Positions 1-10,080 of a DNA stretch of 64,000 nt are shown here, piece by piece; position 1 is the first letter of the stretch; each line of letters opens with the position of its first letter. The position numbers and the translations under genes are program-made. Below the pieces are notes generated by a model that was not told the origin of the DNA, ran no database searches, and saw nothing but the letters and a program-made list of their open reading frames with translations. The stretch is from Rhabdophis nuchalis (Eukaryota > Chordata > Lepidosauria > Squamata > Natricidae), in assembly GCA_039707465.1 (NCBI GenBank), contig CM077645.1, positions 147,246,503 through 147,310,502 on the forward strand, in the 5' to 3' direction.

Positions 1-430
1 GTTCTTGGAATTATATGGGGTAAATTTTGGTAGTTTAGAAATTGCATATTGGATGTTTGTGAAAGTTAGTGACTTCTCTTGAAACAGGACATCCCTTTTC
101 CCCACCATCACACAGTTTTCTTTGACCCCTAACCCCACCCCACCCGGGTAGACTTGGAAAATGCAGGGAGGAAGTGAGAATCAGTTTGGCTGACATATAT
201 TGTTTCTTCGGTAGAATGACTCCACCAGGTCTGATCCTTCATATGTGTTAGAGGAAATGGTGTGTGTGTGAGAGAGAGATTGAATGAGTAAACAGATTCA
301 GAATGAATTTTCAATTAAATACATGTACATCTGATCATAATTAAATAAAGATTGAACTGAAAATCCCTCAAGCTGAGTAGTATATACCCTTATCTGGCCA
401 AAATATAGTGAGAGAGCAGACATTTAGATA
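1..430. other. Intergenic sequence, no feature recognised
   Basis: AT-rich unique-looking sequence with a short TG/GA-rich patch near 258-290. No gene, splice structure or clear repeat was recognised. Confidence 0.5.
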
Positions 431-435
431 ATACC

Positions 436-689
436 TGTTGCATACGACACCCGCTTGAATTCCCCGGCAACAGCCAGTCGCGTCTGATTGGCTAAGACGC
501 GACTGGCTGCAGCCGAAGCGGGAGACGTGCTAATTGGCCGGCGTTCTGACAGCTCGATATAAAAGAGCTGTCAGAGCGAAGGCGCGCGCTTTTTGTTCTT
601 GTATACTTACTGTTACTGTTCTCCTGTTAACCTGTGAATAAAGAGCCGTTGGATCTGCCGGGTTCTGGACCCTTATTGACCATTTAACA
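436..689 (+). repeat. 5' LTR of gypsy element
   Basis: 254 bp, TG...CA-bounded. It contains an inverted CCAAT box, a TATA box (558-564) and a polyadenylation signal AATAAA (637-642), the usual U3-R-U5 order. It matches the 3' LTR except at position 532. Confidence 0.95.
471..575 (+). promoter_or_regulatory. LTR promoter with CCAAT and TATA in hairpin loops
   Basis: There are two perfect inverted repeats. Arms 471-485 and 495-509 (15 bp each) enclose a 9-nt loop GATTGGCTA that holds an inverted CCAAT box. Arms 545-555 and 565-575 (11 bp each) enclose the 9-nt loop GATATAAAA that holds the TATA box. A second inverted CCAAT (ATTGG) lies between them at 533-537. The same structures recur in the 3' LTR, 4819 bp downstream. 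Hairpin formation in vivo is inference; the symmetry is seen directly. Confidence 0.8.
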
Positions 690-690
690 C

Positions 691-710
691 TGGCGACGAG
701 GACTGGGAGC
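691..710 (+). other. Primer binding site, tRNA-Ser(GCT)-like
   Basis: One base after the 5' LTR, TGGCGACGAGG is complementary to the 3' end (with CCA) of vertebrate tRNA-Ser(GCT) as I remember it. The match weakens after 11 bases. It is the expected minus-strand primer site for this element. Confidence 0.75.
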
Positions 711-835
711 CCGGCGTCGATCCTCCTAACCGTTCCTCTTCTCCCTGCGGGAACGAAGAGACTTTTCAACCTCCGCTCCGGAGAAATTTCCTCAAATTCT
801 CCTCACGCTCTGGGCTCGCTTCTCCGCTCGCCCTC

Positions 836-3418
836 ATGGCTACCCTTCCGCCATTCGCTACCTACGACCTGTCGGCTGAGTCCTGGGAAGCTTTCCTCTC
901 TCGGTTCGAGTGCTTCCTCCTCACCGACGTTCACGGAGACATCACCCCCGCCCGGCGCCTCGGCCTTTTCCTCAGCTGCGGCGGCCGTACCGTCTTCGCC
1001 GTGGCGCGAAACATTGCCGCCCCGGCCGCGGTGCAAGACTTAGAATGGGGGGTCCTACAGGCCCGCCTCAAGGCCCACTTCGCTCCAGCACCGTCGAAAA
1101 TCTCCCGCCGCTGCGCGTTTCGTCAATGCCGCCAGCAGCCCACTCAGTCCGTTGCGGACTTTCTCCAGTCGCTACGTGCCGCCGCTCTGCTCTGTGACTT
1201 CCCGGCCCCGTTCCTGGATGAGTCTCTGCTCCAGCAGCTCATCACCGGGCTGCGGGATGTCAAGCTCTGCTGCCGGCTCCTGGCCTGTTTGGATGTCACC
1301 CTGGAACAGGCCATAGAGGATGCCAGGGCCGCGGAGCTGGCGGACGCCACGTCTGAACTCTACCTCGGCCAGCAGGCCCCGCAGCTTCAATCCCCGAGGG
1401 CCTGCCTCGTCAACGAGCTGGCCCCCCTAGAGCCATTCGATGACAGCCCTCCTTTTGACAGTGTGGCACGCCTCCAAGCCTCCGGCCGTGGCGCCCCCAG
1501 ACCGAATTACCCCCGCCAGGGGTCCGCTACCTGCGCCGGGTGCCGGGGCGCCCATGCCAGAAGCGTGTGTCCCTTCAAGGAAACCATCAGTCGTCGGTGT
1601 AACAGACGGGGCCACATCGCCCGCGCTTGCCGCGCAGACCTCTCCCGCCAAACGGCCCAAGCGGCTCCTCGCCCTACAGCGGACACCCCGGCTGCGGCTC
1701 CGACTTACGGCAGGCGTCCTCCGGCCCGCCGCCAGGCTTCCGAAGCGGCCTGCTACGCCACGACGGATGCCCGGGACACCATCCCCATCGACGTTGACGA
1801 CCGTAGGCGCATTTCGACCTCCCTGACCCTTGAAGGCCACCCCCTATCCATGGAGGTTGACTCGGGGTCGTCCCGGTCCCTCATCTCCTGGCGGCAACTG
1901 AGGACCCTCTGCCCTGGTCTTAAACCCGAGGATCTCTCTCGCCCGGACGTTTTGCTCCGGGACTACCAGGGCAACCCCATTGCCGTAATGGGCCAGCACC
2001 GGGTCCGCATCGCCTACGGCCGCTTCTCCGGCCCCCTGCCCATCCTGGTAGTTGAGCGCCCGCTTTCCGCGCTCATAGGCCTTGACTGGTTCCCCGCCCT
2101 GGGCCTATCCATCCAGCGGGTCAACCGGGTGCCCGCCGCCTCGCCGGTGGAGGCTGTCCTCGCCGAGTTCCGGGATGTGTTCGATGGCTCCCTGGGCTCC
2201 TACCGTGGCACCCCGGTTTCCCTCAACCTTGACCCTCAGGTTGCCCCGATTCGGCTCAAGGCCCGCAGGCTGCCGTTCGCTCTGAAGCCACGAGTTGACG
2301 CGGAGCTCGATCGTCTCGTGGCGCAGGGCGTACTGGAGCCCGTCGACCAGGCGAGATGGGAGACCCCCATAGTGGTCCCCATCAAGCCCGACGGGTCCAT
2401 TCGCATCTGCGCCGACTATAAGTCGACGATCAACCGCGGGCTTCAGGTGAACCCATATCCAGTTCCCGTGGTGCAGCACCTGCTCCATTCCTTGGGGCAG
2501 GGCTGCATCTTCGCGAAGCTGGATATGGCTCAGGCCTACCAGCAGTTGCCGGTGGATGACGATGCGGCTGACGCTCAGACCATTGTCACTCACCGAGGGG
2601 CTTTTCGCTGTCGCTGCCTTCAATTCGGCGTTTCCGTTGCCCTGGGGATCTTCCAGAGCCTCATGGAGCATTTGCTCCACGGGCTCCCGGGCGTCGTACC
2701 GTACTTCGACGACGTCCTGATAGCTGAATCCAGCCTTTCAGACCTCGCCGAAGTACTCCGGAAGGTCCTCCGTCTTTTCAGGGGCGCGGGCCTTAAATTA
2801 AAGCTCAGCAAATGTAAATTTGCTGTGCCTCGGGTGGAGTTCCTGGGTTTCGTCGTCGATGCCCAGGGCATCCACCCCGCACCAGCCAAGGTCGAGGCTA
2901 TCCACAAGGCCCCCGTGCCAAGCTCCAAAACGGAGCTGCAGGCATTCCTCGGCCTGCTTAATTTTTACGCGCCGTTCATACCTCACAAGGCGTCACTAGC
3001 CGAGCCGCTGCATCGATTGCTCGATCGCTCGGCGGCTTGGCACTGGGGCAGCCGCGAAGCGCATGCGTTTGCGGCTGTCAAAGAGCTACTGATGTCACAG
3101 GCCATGCTGGTTCAGTATTCTGCCAGCCGGCCCCTGACGTTAGCTGCGGACGCCTCCCCTTTTGGCCTGGGGGCGGTCCTGAGCCATGTCCTGCCCGATG
3201 GCTCGGAGGCCCCCATTGCCTTTTACTCCCGGACGCTGACTCCAGTGGAGCGGAACTACAGCCAGATCGATAAGGAGGCTCTGGCTGTGGTCTCCGGGAT
3301 CAAAAGGTTTCACGAGTACCTGTACGGCCGCTCTTTCACCATTTTCACTGACCACAAGCCGCTCCTTGGGCTTCTGGCCGGTGACCGCCCCCCCCCCCCA
3401 TTCTCTTGCCCAGAATGA
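836..3418 (+). CDS. Gypsy gag-pol reading frame (gag, protease, RT, RNase H)
   Basis: An 860-codon frame. The N-terminal ~230 residues resemble a retrotransposon Gag. Two zinc-knuckle-like motifs follow near residues 230-260; the second lacks its first Cys (Ser at about residue 251). The aspartic protease motif DSGSS is at about residues 342-346. The reverse transcriptase spans about 460-640, with catalytic YFDD at 623-626. RNase H follows, with AADASPFGLGA and TDHKPLLGLL. The frame then runs through a C12 run (3388-3399) and stops at 3418, whereas the family reading continues in the next frame. Gag and Pol share one frame with no stop between them, so a fused polyprotein is likely. The start at 836 is the first in-frame ATG after the primer site. 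Confidence 0.9.
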   Translation: MATLPPFATYDLSAESWEAFLSRFECFLLTDVHGDITPARRLGLFLSCGGRTVFAVARNIAAPAAVQDLEWGVLQARLKAHFAPAPSKISRRCAFRQCRQQPTQSVADFLQSLRAAALLCDFPAPFLDESLLQQLITGLRDVKLCCRLLACLDVTLEQAIEDARAAELADATSELYLGQQAPQLQSPRACLVNELAPLEPFDDSPPFDSVARLQASGRGAPRPNYPRQGSATCAGCRGAHARSVCPFKETISRRCNRRGHIARACRADLSRQTAQAAPRPTADTPAAAPTYGRRPPARRQASEAACYATTDARDTIPIDVDDRRRISTSLTLEGHPLSMEVDSGSSRSLISWRQLRTLCPGLKPEDLSRPDVLLRDYQGNPIAVMGQHRVRIAYGRFSGPLPILVVERPLSALIGLDWFPALGLSIQRVNRVPAASPVEAVLAEFRDVFDGSLGSYRGTPVSLNLDPQVAPIRLKARRLPFALKPRVDAELDRLVAQGVLEPVDQARWETPIVVPIKPDGSIRICADYKSTINRGLQVNPYPVPVVQHLLHSLGQGCIFAKLDMAQAYQQLPVDDDAADAQTIVTHRGAFRCRCLQFGVSVALGIFQSLMEHLLHGLPGVVPYFDDVLIAESSLSDLAEVLRKVLRLFRGAGLKLKLSKCKFAVPRVEFLGFVVDAQGIHPAPAKVEAIHKAPVPSSKTELQAFLGLLNFYAPFIPHKASLAEPLHRLLDRSAAWHWGSREAHAFAAVKELLMSQAMLVQYSASRPLTLAADASPFGLGAVLSHVLPDGSEAPIAFYSRTLTPVERNYSQIDKEALAVVSGIKRFHEYLYGRSFTIFTDHKPLLGLLAGDRPPPPFSCPE

Positions 3419-4332
3419 CACGGTGGACGGAGTTCCTGGCAGCGTATGAGTACTCGCTGCTCTACCGTCTGGGCAAGCACCTGGGGCACGCAGACGCCCT
3501 CAGCCGCTGCCCCCTTCCTCAGGCAGACCAGGAGCCGGTGCCGGCCCTCTCTGTCCTGTCCGTGGCCGATGCCAGGCTCCCCATCACGTCATCGGACGTG
3601 GCCGCCCGCACCAGGACCGACCCCACCCTCTCCCGGGTCGCCGCCTGGGTCCTGCGGGGGTGGCCTTCGGCCGCCCTGCCCGCCGAGTTCAGGCCGTTCA
3701 AGGCCTGCCAGCTGGAGCTGTCGCTCCACTCCTGGTGTTTGCTATGGGGGGACCGTGTCATCCTTCCCCCGTCCCTGCGCCTACAGGTACTCAACGCCCT
3801 CCATGCCACCCACCCAGGCATAGCTCGCATGAAGGCGCTCGCCCGGAGCTATGTCTGGTGGCCACGCATGGACGAGGAGGTGGCTGCCTTCGTTGGCGCT
3901 TGCCAGGCATGCCAGGCCTCCCGCCCCGCCCCTCCGGCTGCCCCTTCCCGTCCCTGGGACGCCCCCAAGTCGCCGTGGGCCCGCGTCCACATCGACTTCG
4001 CGGGCCCATTCCACAGCCGCAACTTCCTGGTGGTGGTGGACGCCTACTCCCGCTGGGTGGAGGTAGTTCTCATGGCCTCTACCACAGCGGAGAGCACCGT
4101 GCGTGCGCTTCGGCGCCTCTTTTCCACGCACGGGTTGCCGGACACCCTGGTCTCCGACAACGGCCCACAATTTCACTCTTCCACCTTCCAGGAGTTCCTG
4201 GCCTCCCGGGGGATCCGTCACGCGCCCACCGCTCCCTACCACCCTACCGCCAATGGCCGGGCGGAACGGGCCGTTCGCTCGGCTAAGGAGGCCCTCGGCA
4301 GGATGGAGGGGAGGATTGGCAGGCAAGGGTAG
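3406..4332 (+). CDS. Gypsy RNase H end and integrase, second frame segment
   Basis: This frame continues the polyprotein after the C12 frame change. It begins with the end of RNase H and the connection to integrase (GHADALSRCPL). The integrase zinc-binding HHCC region follows at about 3800-3905 (HATHPGIARM to CQACQ). The DDE core follows, with HIDFAGPF, VSDNGPQF and NGRAERAVRSAKEAL carrying the three acidic residues. The frame ends early at 4332, just after a short G run where the homologous reading moves to the third frame. It is not an independent gene; the ATG at 3406 is unlikely to be a start. Confidence 0.88.
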   Translation: MPRMTRWTEFLAAYEYSLLYRLGKHLGHADALSRCPLPQADQEPVPALSVLSVADARLPITSSDVAARTRTDPTLSRVAAWVLRGWPSAALPAEFRPFKACQLELSLHSWCLLWGDRVILPPSLRLQVLNALHATHPGIARMKALARSYVWWPRMDEEVAAFVGACQACQASRPAPPAAPSRPWDAPKSPWARVHIDFAGPFHSRNFLVVVDAYSRWVEVVLMASTTAESTVRALRRLFSTHGLPDTLVSDNGPQFHSSTFQEFLASRGIRHAPTAPYHPTANGRAERAVRSAKEALGRMEGRIGRQG

Positions 4333-5219
4333 ATGCTTACCTTTTAGGTCAGCATTCTACGCCTTGCCCGGCATCAGGGAAAAGCCCCGCGGAACTGCTG
4401 ATGGGCCGCCGCCTGAGAACCGAATTGGACCGACTGCACCCACTCTACAACGAGGTGCAGCCGTGCAACCTGGGGGTTCCCCCTCCCCGCCTCTTCTCCG
4501 TAGGCGAAGCCATCTACGCCCGGAATTTCTCCGGTGACCCCCGATGGGTCCCCGCAACCATTATCGCACTAACCGGGCCGTGCTCTTATAGGGTTCGAAG
4601 ACCTGACGGATCCGAGTGGCGGCGCCATGTGGATCAATTAAGGCGCCGGCACCCAGCACCGGACAATCCACTTCCCCGGCCACCTACGGCAGAATGGGCG
4701 ACAGACATCCCGCTCAGCGACCTGGAAGCGCCGGCCGAACCCTGGCCCACTGCGGGAACCTCCCCCGTTGCCGGACTCTCCCCGGGGCTGACGGCGCAGG
4801 AACAGCCCTGCCTGGGGAGGCCCAAGCCCTCCTTCCCCGTTGCCGGACTCTCCCCGGGGCTGACGGCGAAGGAACAGCCCTGCCTGGGGAAGCCCAGGCC
4901 CACCGAATGCACTCCAAAGCACGCATTAACGACGTCACCAAACACCGCCCAAGACTTCTCAGGCACGGCCTACCCGTCCCCTGCACACCAGGGGCTTGAC
5001 TCCATCTCAACCCCGCGCGACACGCCCCCTCGCCCCATCCTACCTGATTCGGAGGCTTCCGGGACTTTACCAGGCCGCGATGACGCAGTCCGGAGCTACA
5101 CCCCCGGCAGGGAGGAGCTCGCACGGACACGTCCTCCTCCTTCGCCTCCTGAAGACATTCTGAGGCGCTCGGGGCGGAGCCGACGCAGCCCCGCCTACCT
5201 CGGCGAGTACGTATGCTAA
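4312..5219 (+). CDS. Gypsy integrase C-terminal tail, third frame segment
   Basis: This segment resumes the integrase reading after the G-run frame change and runs to a stop just before the polypurine tract. It includes PRWVPATIIALTGPCSYRV, matching the GPY/F-type C-terminal module of many gypsy integrases. A Pro-rich tail follows with a 24-residue tandem duplication (72-bp period, about 4763-4834 and 4835-4906; VAGLSPGLTA repeated). No chromodomain was recognised. Confidence 0.85.
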
Positions 5220-5240
5220 TGGGCCCGCATGCGTACTCGC

Positions 5241-5254
5241 TGGGGGGGAAGGAG
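5241..5254 (+). other. Polypurine tract
   Basis: TGGGGGGGAAGGAG lies directly before the 3' LTR, the expected plus-strand primer of the element. Confidence 0.85.
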
Positions 5255-5508
5255 TGTTGCATACGACACCCGCTTGAATTCCCCGGCAACAGCCAGTCGC
5301 GTCTGATTGGCTAAGACGCGACTGGCTGCAGCCGAAGCGGGAGACGTGCTGATTGGCCGGCGTTCTGACAGCTCGATATAAAAGAGCTGTCAGAGCGAAG
5401 GCGCGCGCTTTTTGTTCTTGTATACTTACTGTTACTGTTCTCCTGTTAACCTGTGAATAAAGAGCCGTTGGATCTGCCGGGTTCTGGACCCTTATTGACC
5501 ATTTAACA
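5255..5508 (+). repeat. 3' LTR of gypsy element
   Basis: 254 bp, identical to the 5' LTR except G5351 for A532. It is followed by the ATACC target duplication at 5509-5513. Confidence 0.95.
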
Positions 5509-5554
5509 ATACCCATTACTAAGGAATTGTATTCCGTATTTGAAGTGCCCAAAT

Positions 5555-5821
5555 CAGGGGTGGGTTCCAGCAATCGCTGGTTTGCTCATGGGTGCACTGT
5601 GCGCAAGCGCTTGATGCACACCGCGTATACATGCGCAGTGCAATAAAATTGTTCTGCACATGCGCAGAAGCAAAAAACAAGATGGCGGCACCTCCAGCGC
5701 CATCCGGAGAAGTGATTCAGAGGCGTGGCAGGCCTGGGTTGCTGCTGGTTCAAGCGACCCAGGCTGCCAAACCACTACCATTTTGACCGAACTGGTCCAA
5801 ACCAGTAGGAACCCACCACTG
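5555..5821. mobile_element. hAT-type MITE, 267 bp
   Basis: The ends CAGGGGTGGGTTCC and GGAACCCACCACTG form near-perfect terminal inverted repeats. The perfect 8-bp target duplication GCCCAAAT is at 5547-5554 and 5822-5829. No transposase. Confidence 0.88.
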
Positions 5822-5841
5822 GCCCAAATATATATGAAAGA

Positions 5842-5843
<2 letters not shown>

Positions 5844-5896
<53 letters not shown>
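5844..5896. repeat. (TG)n microsatellite
   Basis: About 26 uninterrupted TG units. Confidence 0.98.
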
Positions 5897-5899
<3 letters not shown>

Positions 5900-6419
5900 A
5901 CAAAGAGAACAATAAATCATATTTCCAGGTTGTGGGTAGATCAATTGTTTATTTGAAAATTCTTATGTAAGGGAGAAACAAAGAAAGATTATTTTTTTTC
6001 TCCTGAAACGCTAGTTCTCTACTTAAGCAACTTCCCCTTTCACAAGACCATTCCAACAGTTTATTTCCACCAGAAAATCTAGGATAATTTATCTGATGAT
6101 CACATAACTTAGTCCCAAATTCTGACTGATGTTTTCTTCTTCTACGGAGCACAGAATCAAAGGTAGGTGTTCCAGTTGCTTGGCAAGATACTTTAGACAC
6201 ACACACACACAGACACACACAACTTTTGAACAAGAAATGGGAATGGAAACAAATAAGCTTCTGTATTCATGCTACGTAAACAACCCATGGGAAATAAAGG
6301 CAGAACTGAAAGTAGATCTTTGTTCCATTGTGGACACTTTCAGGCAGGCATTCCAACGCAGAGCAGCTTTCAGTTATGTAGCCCAACAACTCCTAAGTTA
6401 AAATCACAGCGTCTATGGA

Positions 6420-6580
6420 GATTCTCAATCACCCAGGTCATGGTTGTCCCAAAAGTGCTTTTTCAAGAGGCAACTGGACTTTCTCATTTTTCTTTGAAGA
6501 CATTTCGCTTCCCATCCAAGAAGCTTCTTCAGCTCTTCTTCAGTTAAAGTCACAGCATTCTTTGCTCTGTAGCTCAGTTG
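6420..6580 (-). repeat. Unclassified interspersed repeat fragment
   Basis: Contains the motif CAAGAGGCAACTGGACTTT and nearby sequence that recurs at 15,805-16,075. Class unresolved; a Penelope-like or foldback element is possible. Confidence 0.5.
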
Positions 6581-7540
6581 CCATATGACCTGGTAACTCA
6601 GGTGTTTCCTTTTGCTCTGATGCACCCTCTGCACTTTGATTCTATGATCCAAATGGAGCATGTGAATCAGTCAGATGCTGGAGATGCTGCAACATGTGCT
6701 ATCAGCTACGTCCTAGGTTGTAGTGCCTTATGAGATGAATGCATATGTTTAACTAGAGACAGTGTGGCAGCCTAGAGTTTTAGAACGGTGGACATTTAAT
6801 TCTTTCTCCTCAATTCTGACCGCAGACAGTCCAGGCAAATTTGCTTGTCTGGTCATATCATTTGCCTTTTTCGTAGAAAGCCCCTATTGGTGTGGATGGA
6901 TTTCCCTTGAAATACAAATAGCAACTTCAAAGAAGCCATTTTTTTCATGGTTATATGAAAAAGAGCTCCCAGGGTCAAGAGGCAGCTCAGGCAACCCTAC
7001 AACTGTTATTTTTAAAACAACAACAAAAACCTCTACATTATATTTACACAATTAAGGATTCCTCTCCTTGAGCCATGGGAAGGCTTTGTAACCATCTGGA
7101 TGCACACACTGCCACCCAGTGTTAAATGTTTAATGCACAGTTTTTGAGCGTGTGGGGATTGCTAGGAAAAGAGCGTTTTTTAATCTGCGCTGGAAATAAC
7201 TTGTGAGTGTGCTAGTGGCTGCACATAATCTGTTCTCTGTAGGTTGGCAGCAATACAATAGGCAAGAGTTGTTTTTATTCTGCAGTCACAAAAAAACAAA
7301 TGGTGATCTAGTCAAAGCTGTATTTCAGGAGGCTTTTGCAATTAATTTACATTTTTTTTAAAGAATGCCTAAAGAAAGGTACACACCAAAGTGTACATTT
7401 TTAGAATATCTTCCCACGCTAATATACATACATATGGTCCTAGAATATACGATTTTAAAAATGTATCTTTGTTTGCTGAACTGAACCTCAATGTTCTTAA
7501 ATGCAACTATTAAAGGACTACTGAAATTAATTCAGGGGTA
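6581..7540. other. Intergenic sequence, nothing recognised
   Basis: No gene-like structure or clear repeat was found. Confidence 0.4.
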
Positions 7541-7544
7541 TTGA

Positions 7545-7775
7545 TAGCAATATCACTTAGACTTATATTCCACTTCACAGTGCTTTACAGCCCTCACTAA
7601 GAGGTTTACAGAGACAGCATATTTTCCCCAACAATCTGGGTCCTTATTTTACCAACCTCAGAAAGAAGTCAACTGTGAGCTGGTCAGGGTCGAACTGCTG
7701 GCAGTTGTTTGAATTAGCCTGCAATACTACAAGAGCGGTACCACAGCTCTTCATGTACTGAATCAGGTGTATATG
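7545..7775. repeat. Squamate-type interspersed repeat, class unresolved
   Basis: Sequence around GTGCTTTACAGCCCTCACTAAG and CAACAATCTGGGTCC resembles a high-copy squamate repeat I recognise but cannot classify with confidence. It appears decayed. Confidence 0.45.
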
Positions 7776-7797
7776 TCAGAAAGTCAAGACAGCCCCT

Positions 7798-7829
<32 letters not shown>

Positions 7830-8245
7830 ATTTGTAAACCGCTCTCTCTCCCCGAAGGGACTCGAGGCGGTGCACAGGGAATTAAAAATACATATACAAG
7901 CAACAAACATTATAATACAATTTAAAACCCTGCACTAAAATCCCAAACTAACTAAAATTAATACCCCTAAAAATCCCTAATAAAACAGTTTGAAATATTC
8001 AGCTAGAGGTAAATGGGTCAATTAACCCAAGCCGGCCAGGCAGAAGAAGTGAGTTTTTAGTTTTTGACGGAAGGAACGGAGGTCCGTAGTTGTTCTAATT
8101 TTGGGGGGAAGGTCGTTCCAGAGGGTCGGGCCCGCCACAGAGAAGGCCCTTCCCCTGGGCGTCGCCCACTGGCATAGCCTAGTGGACGGCACCCGGAGAA
8201 GTCCCTCTCTGTGGGAGCGAATCGGCCGAAGGGATGTATGATCAT
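7798..8245 (-). mobile_element. L2 LINE, 3' end, antisense
   Basis: Begins with an (AATA)n tail (7798-7825) and the terminal hairpin (CCGCTC...GAGGCGG, reversed). It continues into the C-terminal RT coding region on the minus strand (RPIRSHREGLLRVPSTRLCQ, LWNDLPP). Truncated near 8245, 5' of the LINE. Confidence 0.9.
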
Positions 8246-8599
8246 ATACCCATATGATCAAAGGCTTAGCCCTTTCTGTACATGCTAGTGCACATAAAGA
8301 GGCAGGATTTTGACTGTTTCGTGCATACATGTTAGTAACACCACTGGCACCTCTAAATATATTGAATCAGCAAATCATATTTACTTTAGAAGAGTGGAAC
8401 TCCTTATCCTATATTTCATTTACTCAAAAAATCAGATTTCCTTCTTGTTATATACATAAATGACTGTGCAAATAAGGCTTTGATGTGGGTCTAATTCTAT
8501 GAACCTTTAGTAGTTTGTATTCTGCGAAATTGATCTGGCTGAACCCTATCATTAGACCAAGCTGGCCTAATCTATCCATCCTAGGATATAATATAAATT

Positions 8600-8817
8600 T
8601 AAATTGTTTTAATAGGGATTGCTGGGAATTAGTGTTAAGGGTTTTTAAGGTTTTAAGATTTTAAACTTCTAGCGCAGGTAAATTATTTAATTCTATTTTA
8701 AATATTGTATTGTTGTATTTATAAATATGCTTTTAAAGTCCTGTGCACTGCCCCGAGTCCCTTCGGGGAGAGGGTGCGGTCTACAAATCAAATAAATTGA
8801 ATTGAATTGAATTGAAG
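8600..8817 (+). mobile_element. L2 LINE 3' UTR fragment
   Basis: 3' UTR of the same L2 family (TTTAGCGCAGG-like, CTGTGCACTGCCCCGAGTCC, hairpin), ending in (AATTG)n. Confidence 0.8.
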
Positions 8818-9777
8818 CTGAGCATTTACTTCAGCCAGTTGAAACTGGGAGAAAGTGGTGTGTCAATTGATCTGCTCAGCACTCTGAAATATTTAGGTTA
8901 AATATGGAATATAACAAGGTGAGTTTTAAAGAAAGATTCTACCACTAGTTCCATTAGATTTTGTTTGGCAAAGAAGAGGAGACACCTTCTTCTTTCTCAC
9001 CTAGCAAAATATTTAGAGATGGCGGTTTCTGCTAGTTTCTGTCATGGAGAATTAAGCTACTACGAGCAGATTTGGGGGAAACTTGGATTTTGTCCTATTT
9101 TGTCATTGAAAAGTTTGGCAACAGAGTGATTGTGTGTTGTAATTTACAGCTAATATTTCTTTGTAAGCTATCTGGTCAAGGTTAGACTTAAACAACCTTC
9201 AGAAGGAAGAAAAGGGCCTTAAACTTGGTCATTAAGGCAGGTAAAACTTAGACACAGGTTACCTGATCATTAGAATATGTACGATATTTCTATTTAAATC
9301 AGAGTATTTATTATATTGTGTTAATATCTAGCCATTTGTATTCTTCTTGAGTTATGTAACATATCCCCAAAACATATTTGCTGTCCTTGGGGTGATGCAT
9401 TTCTTCTCCTTTTTTTTTTTGTTTCTGATAGAATTTTCAGTCACCTTTCCAACTAAGGAAAGTTTTAAACATTCTCAGTAACTTAACATTTTAACAGTTG
9501 TATTTTTTTAACTGAGGAATATGCTGCACCTCATTTTCAACTATGAGCATAGTCTAAAAATCTCACTTTATTACATTTGTAATAATCTTGAAGTACAGAA
9601 CCACAAATGGAAATGTTCTCACTCTCTCTCCACCCAGGGCAGACAGTGGTTTTCCAAAGTTTTGTCCTCGCTTTCCCCAGAATCAGCTTCTTACGCCAAC
9701 TAAAGGTTAGATTTCTGTTTCCTATATTATTAAACAAAGATAACTTTTCTTTGAGGTACTGAACACTTATTGATATA
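8818..9777. other. Intergenic sequence, nothing recognised
   Basis: AT-rich with no supported gene or repeat, apart from a short T run at about 9411-9420. Confidence 0.4.
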
Positions 9778-9881
9778 CAGTGGTACTTTGGTGCTCAACT
9801 GCTTTGAAACTCGGTGAATTTGGCACTCAACACATTTTAACATGAAAATTTGGTCCCGGTACTCATTGTTTATTTGGCACT

Positions 9882-9939
9882 CCTCTGTGGAGAAGGGCGG
9901 GGTATAAATTTAAATAAATAAATAAATAAATAAATAAAT
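9882..9939 (+). mobile_element. L2 LINE tail fragment
   Basis: GGAGAAGGGCGGGGTATAAA followed by (AATA)n, the 3' terminus of the second L2 subfamily in this window, inserted into a MITE. Confidence 0.7.
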
Positions 9940-10080
9940 GTACAAGCTAGAGCTTGTTGATGTCCCCTGCCGTGTAACTGCATTATCAACTGAATTATTT
10001 CTTATGGGAAAAATTTGTTTGGTATTCATCATTTTTGGTACTCATTGCACATCCCAGAATCAATTAACATTGAGTACCAG

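Larger units (their letters stand above)
436..5508 (+). mobile_element. Young Ty3/gypsy LTR retrotransposon, nearly intact
   Basis: Two 254-bp LTRs (436-689 and 5255-5508) begin TGTTGCATACG and end TTTAACA. They differ at only one base that I could find (A532 against G5351). The 5-bp target duplication ATACC lies at 431-435 and 5509-5513. Between the LTRs are a tRNA-Ser-like primer binding site, gag, protease, reverse transcriptase, RNase H and integrase in the Ty3/gypsy order, and a polypurine tract. The coding region is broken by two frame changes, one at a C12 run (3388-3399) and one in a short G run (about 4307-4311). No envelope gene or chromodomain was seen. The near-identical LTRs point to a recent insertion. 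The exact lineage is undetermined. Confidence 0.96.

Noticed and set aside
3388..3418. Programmed ribosomal frameshift in the gypsy element
   Set aside because: The site lies at the end of RNase H, not at a gag-pol border, and is a plain C12 homopolymer; an indel or sequencing error is simpler.
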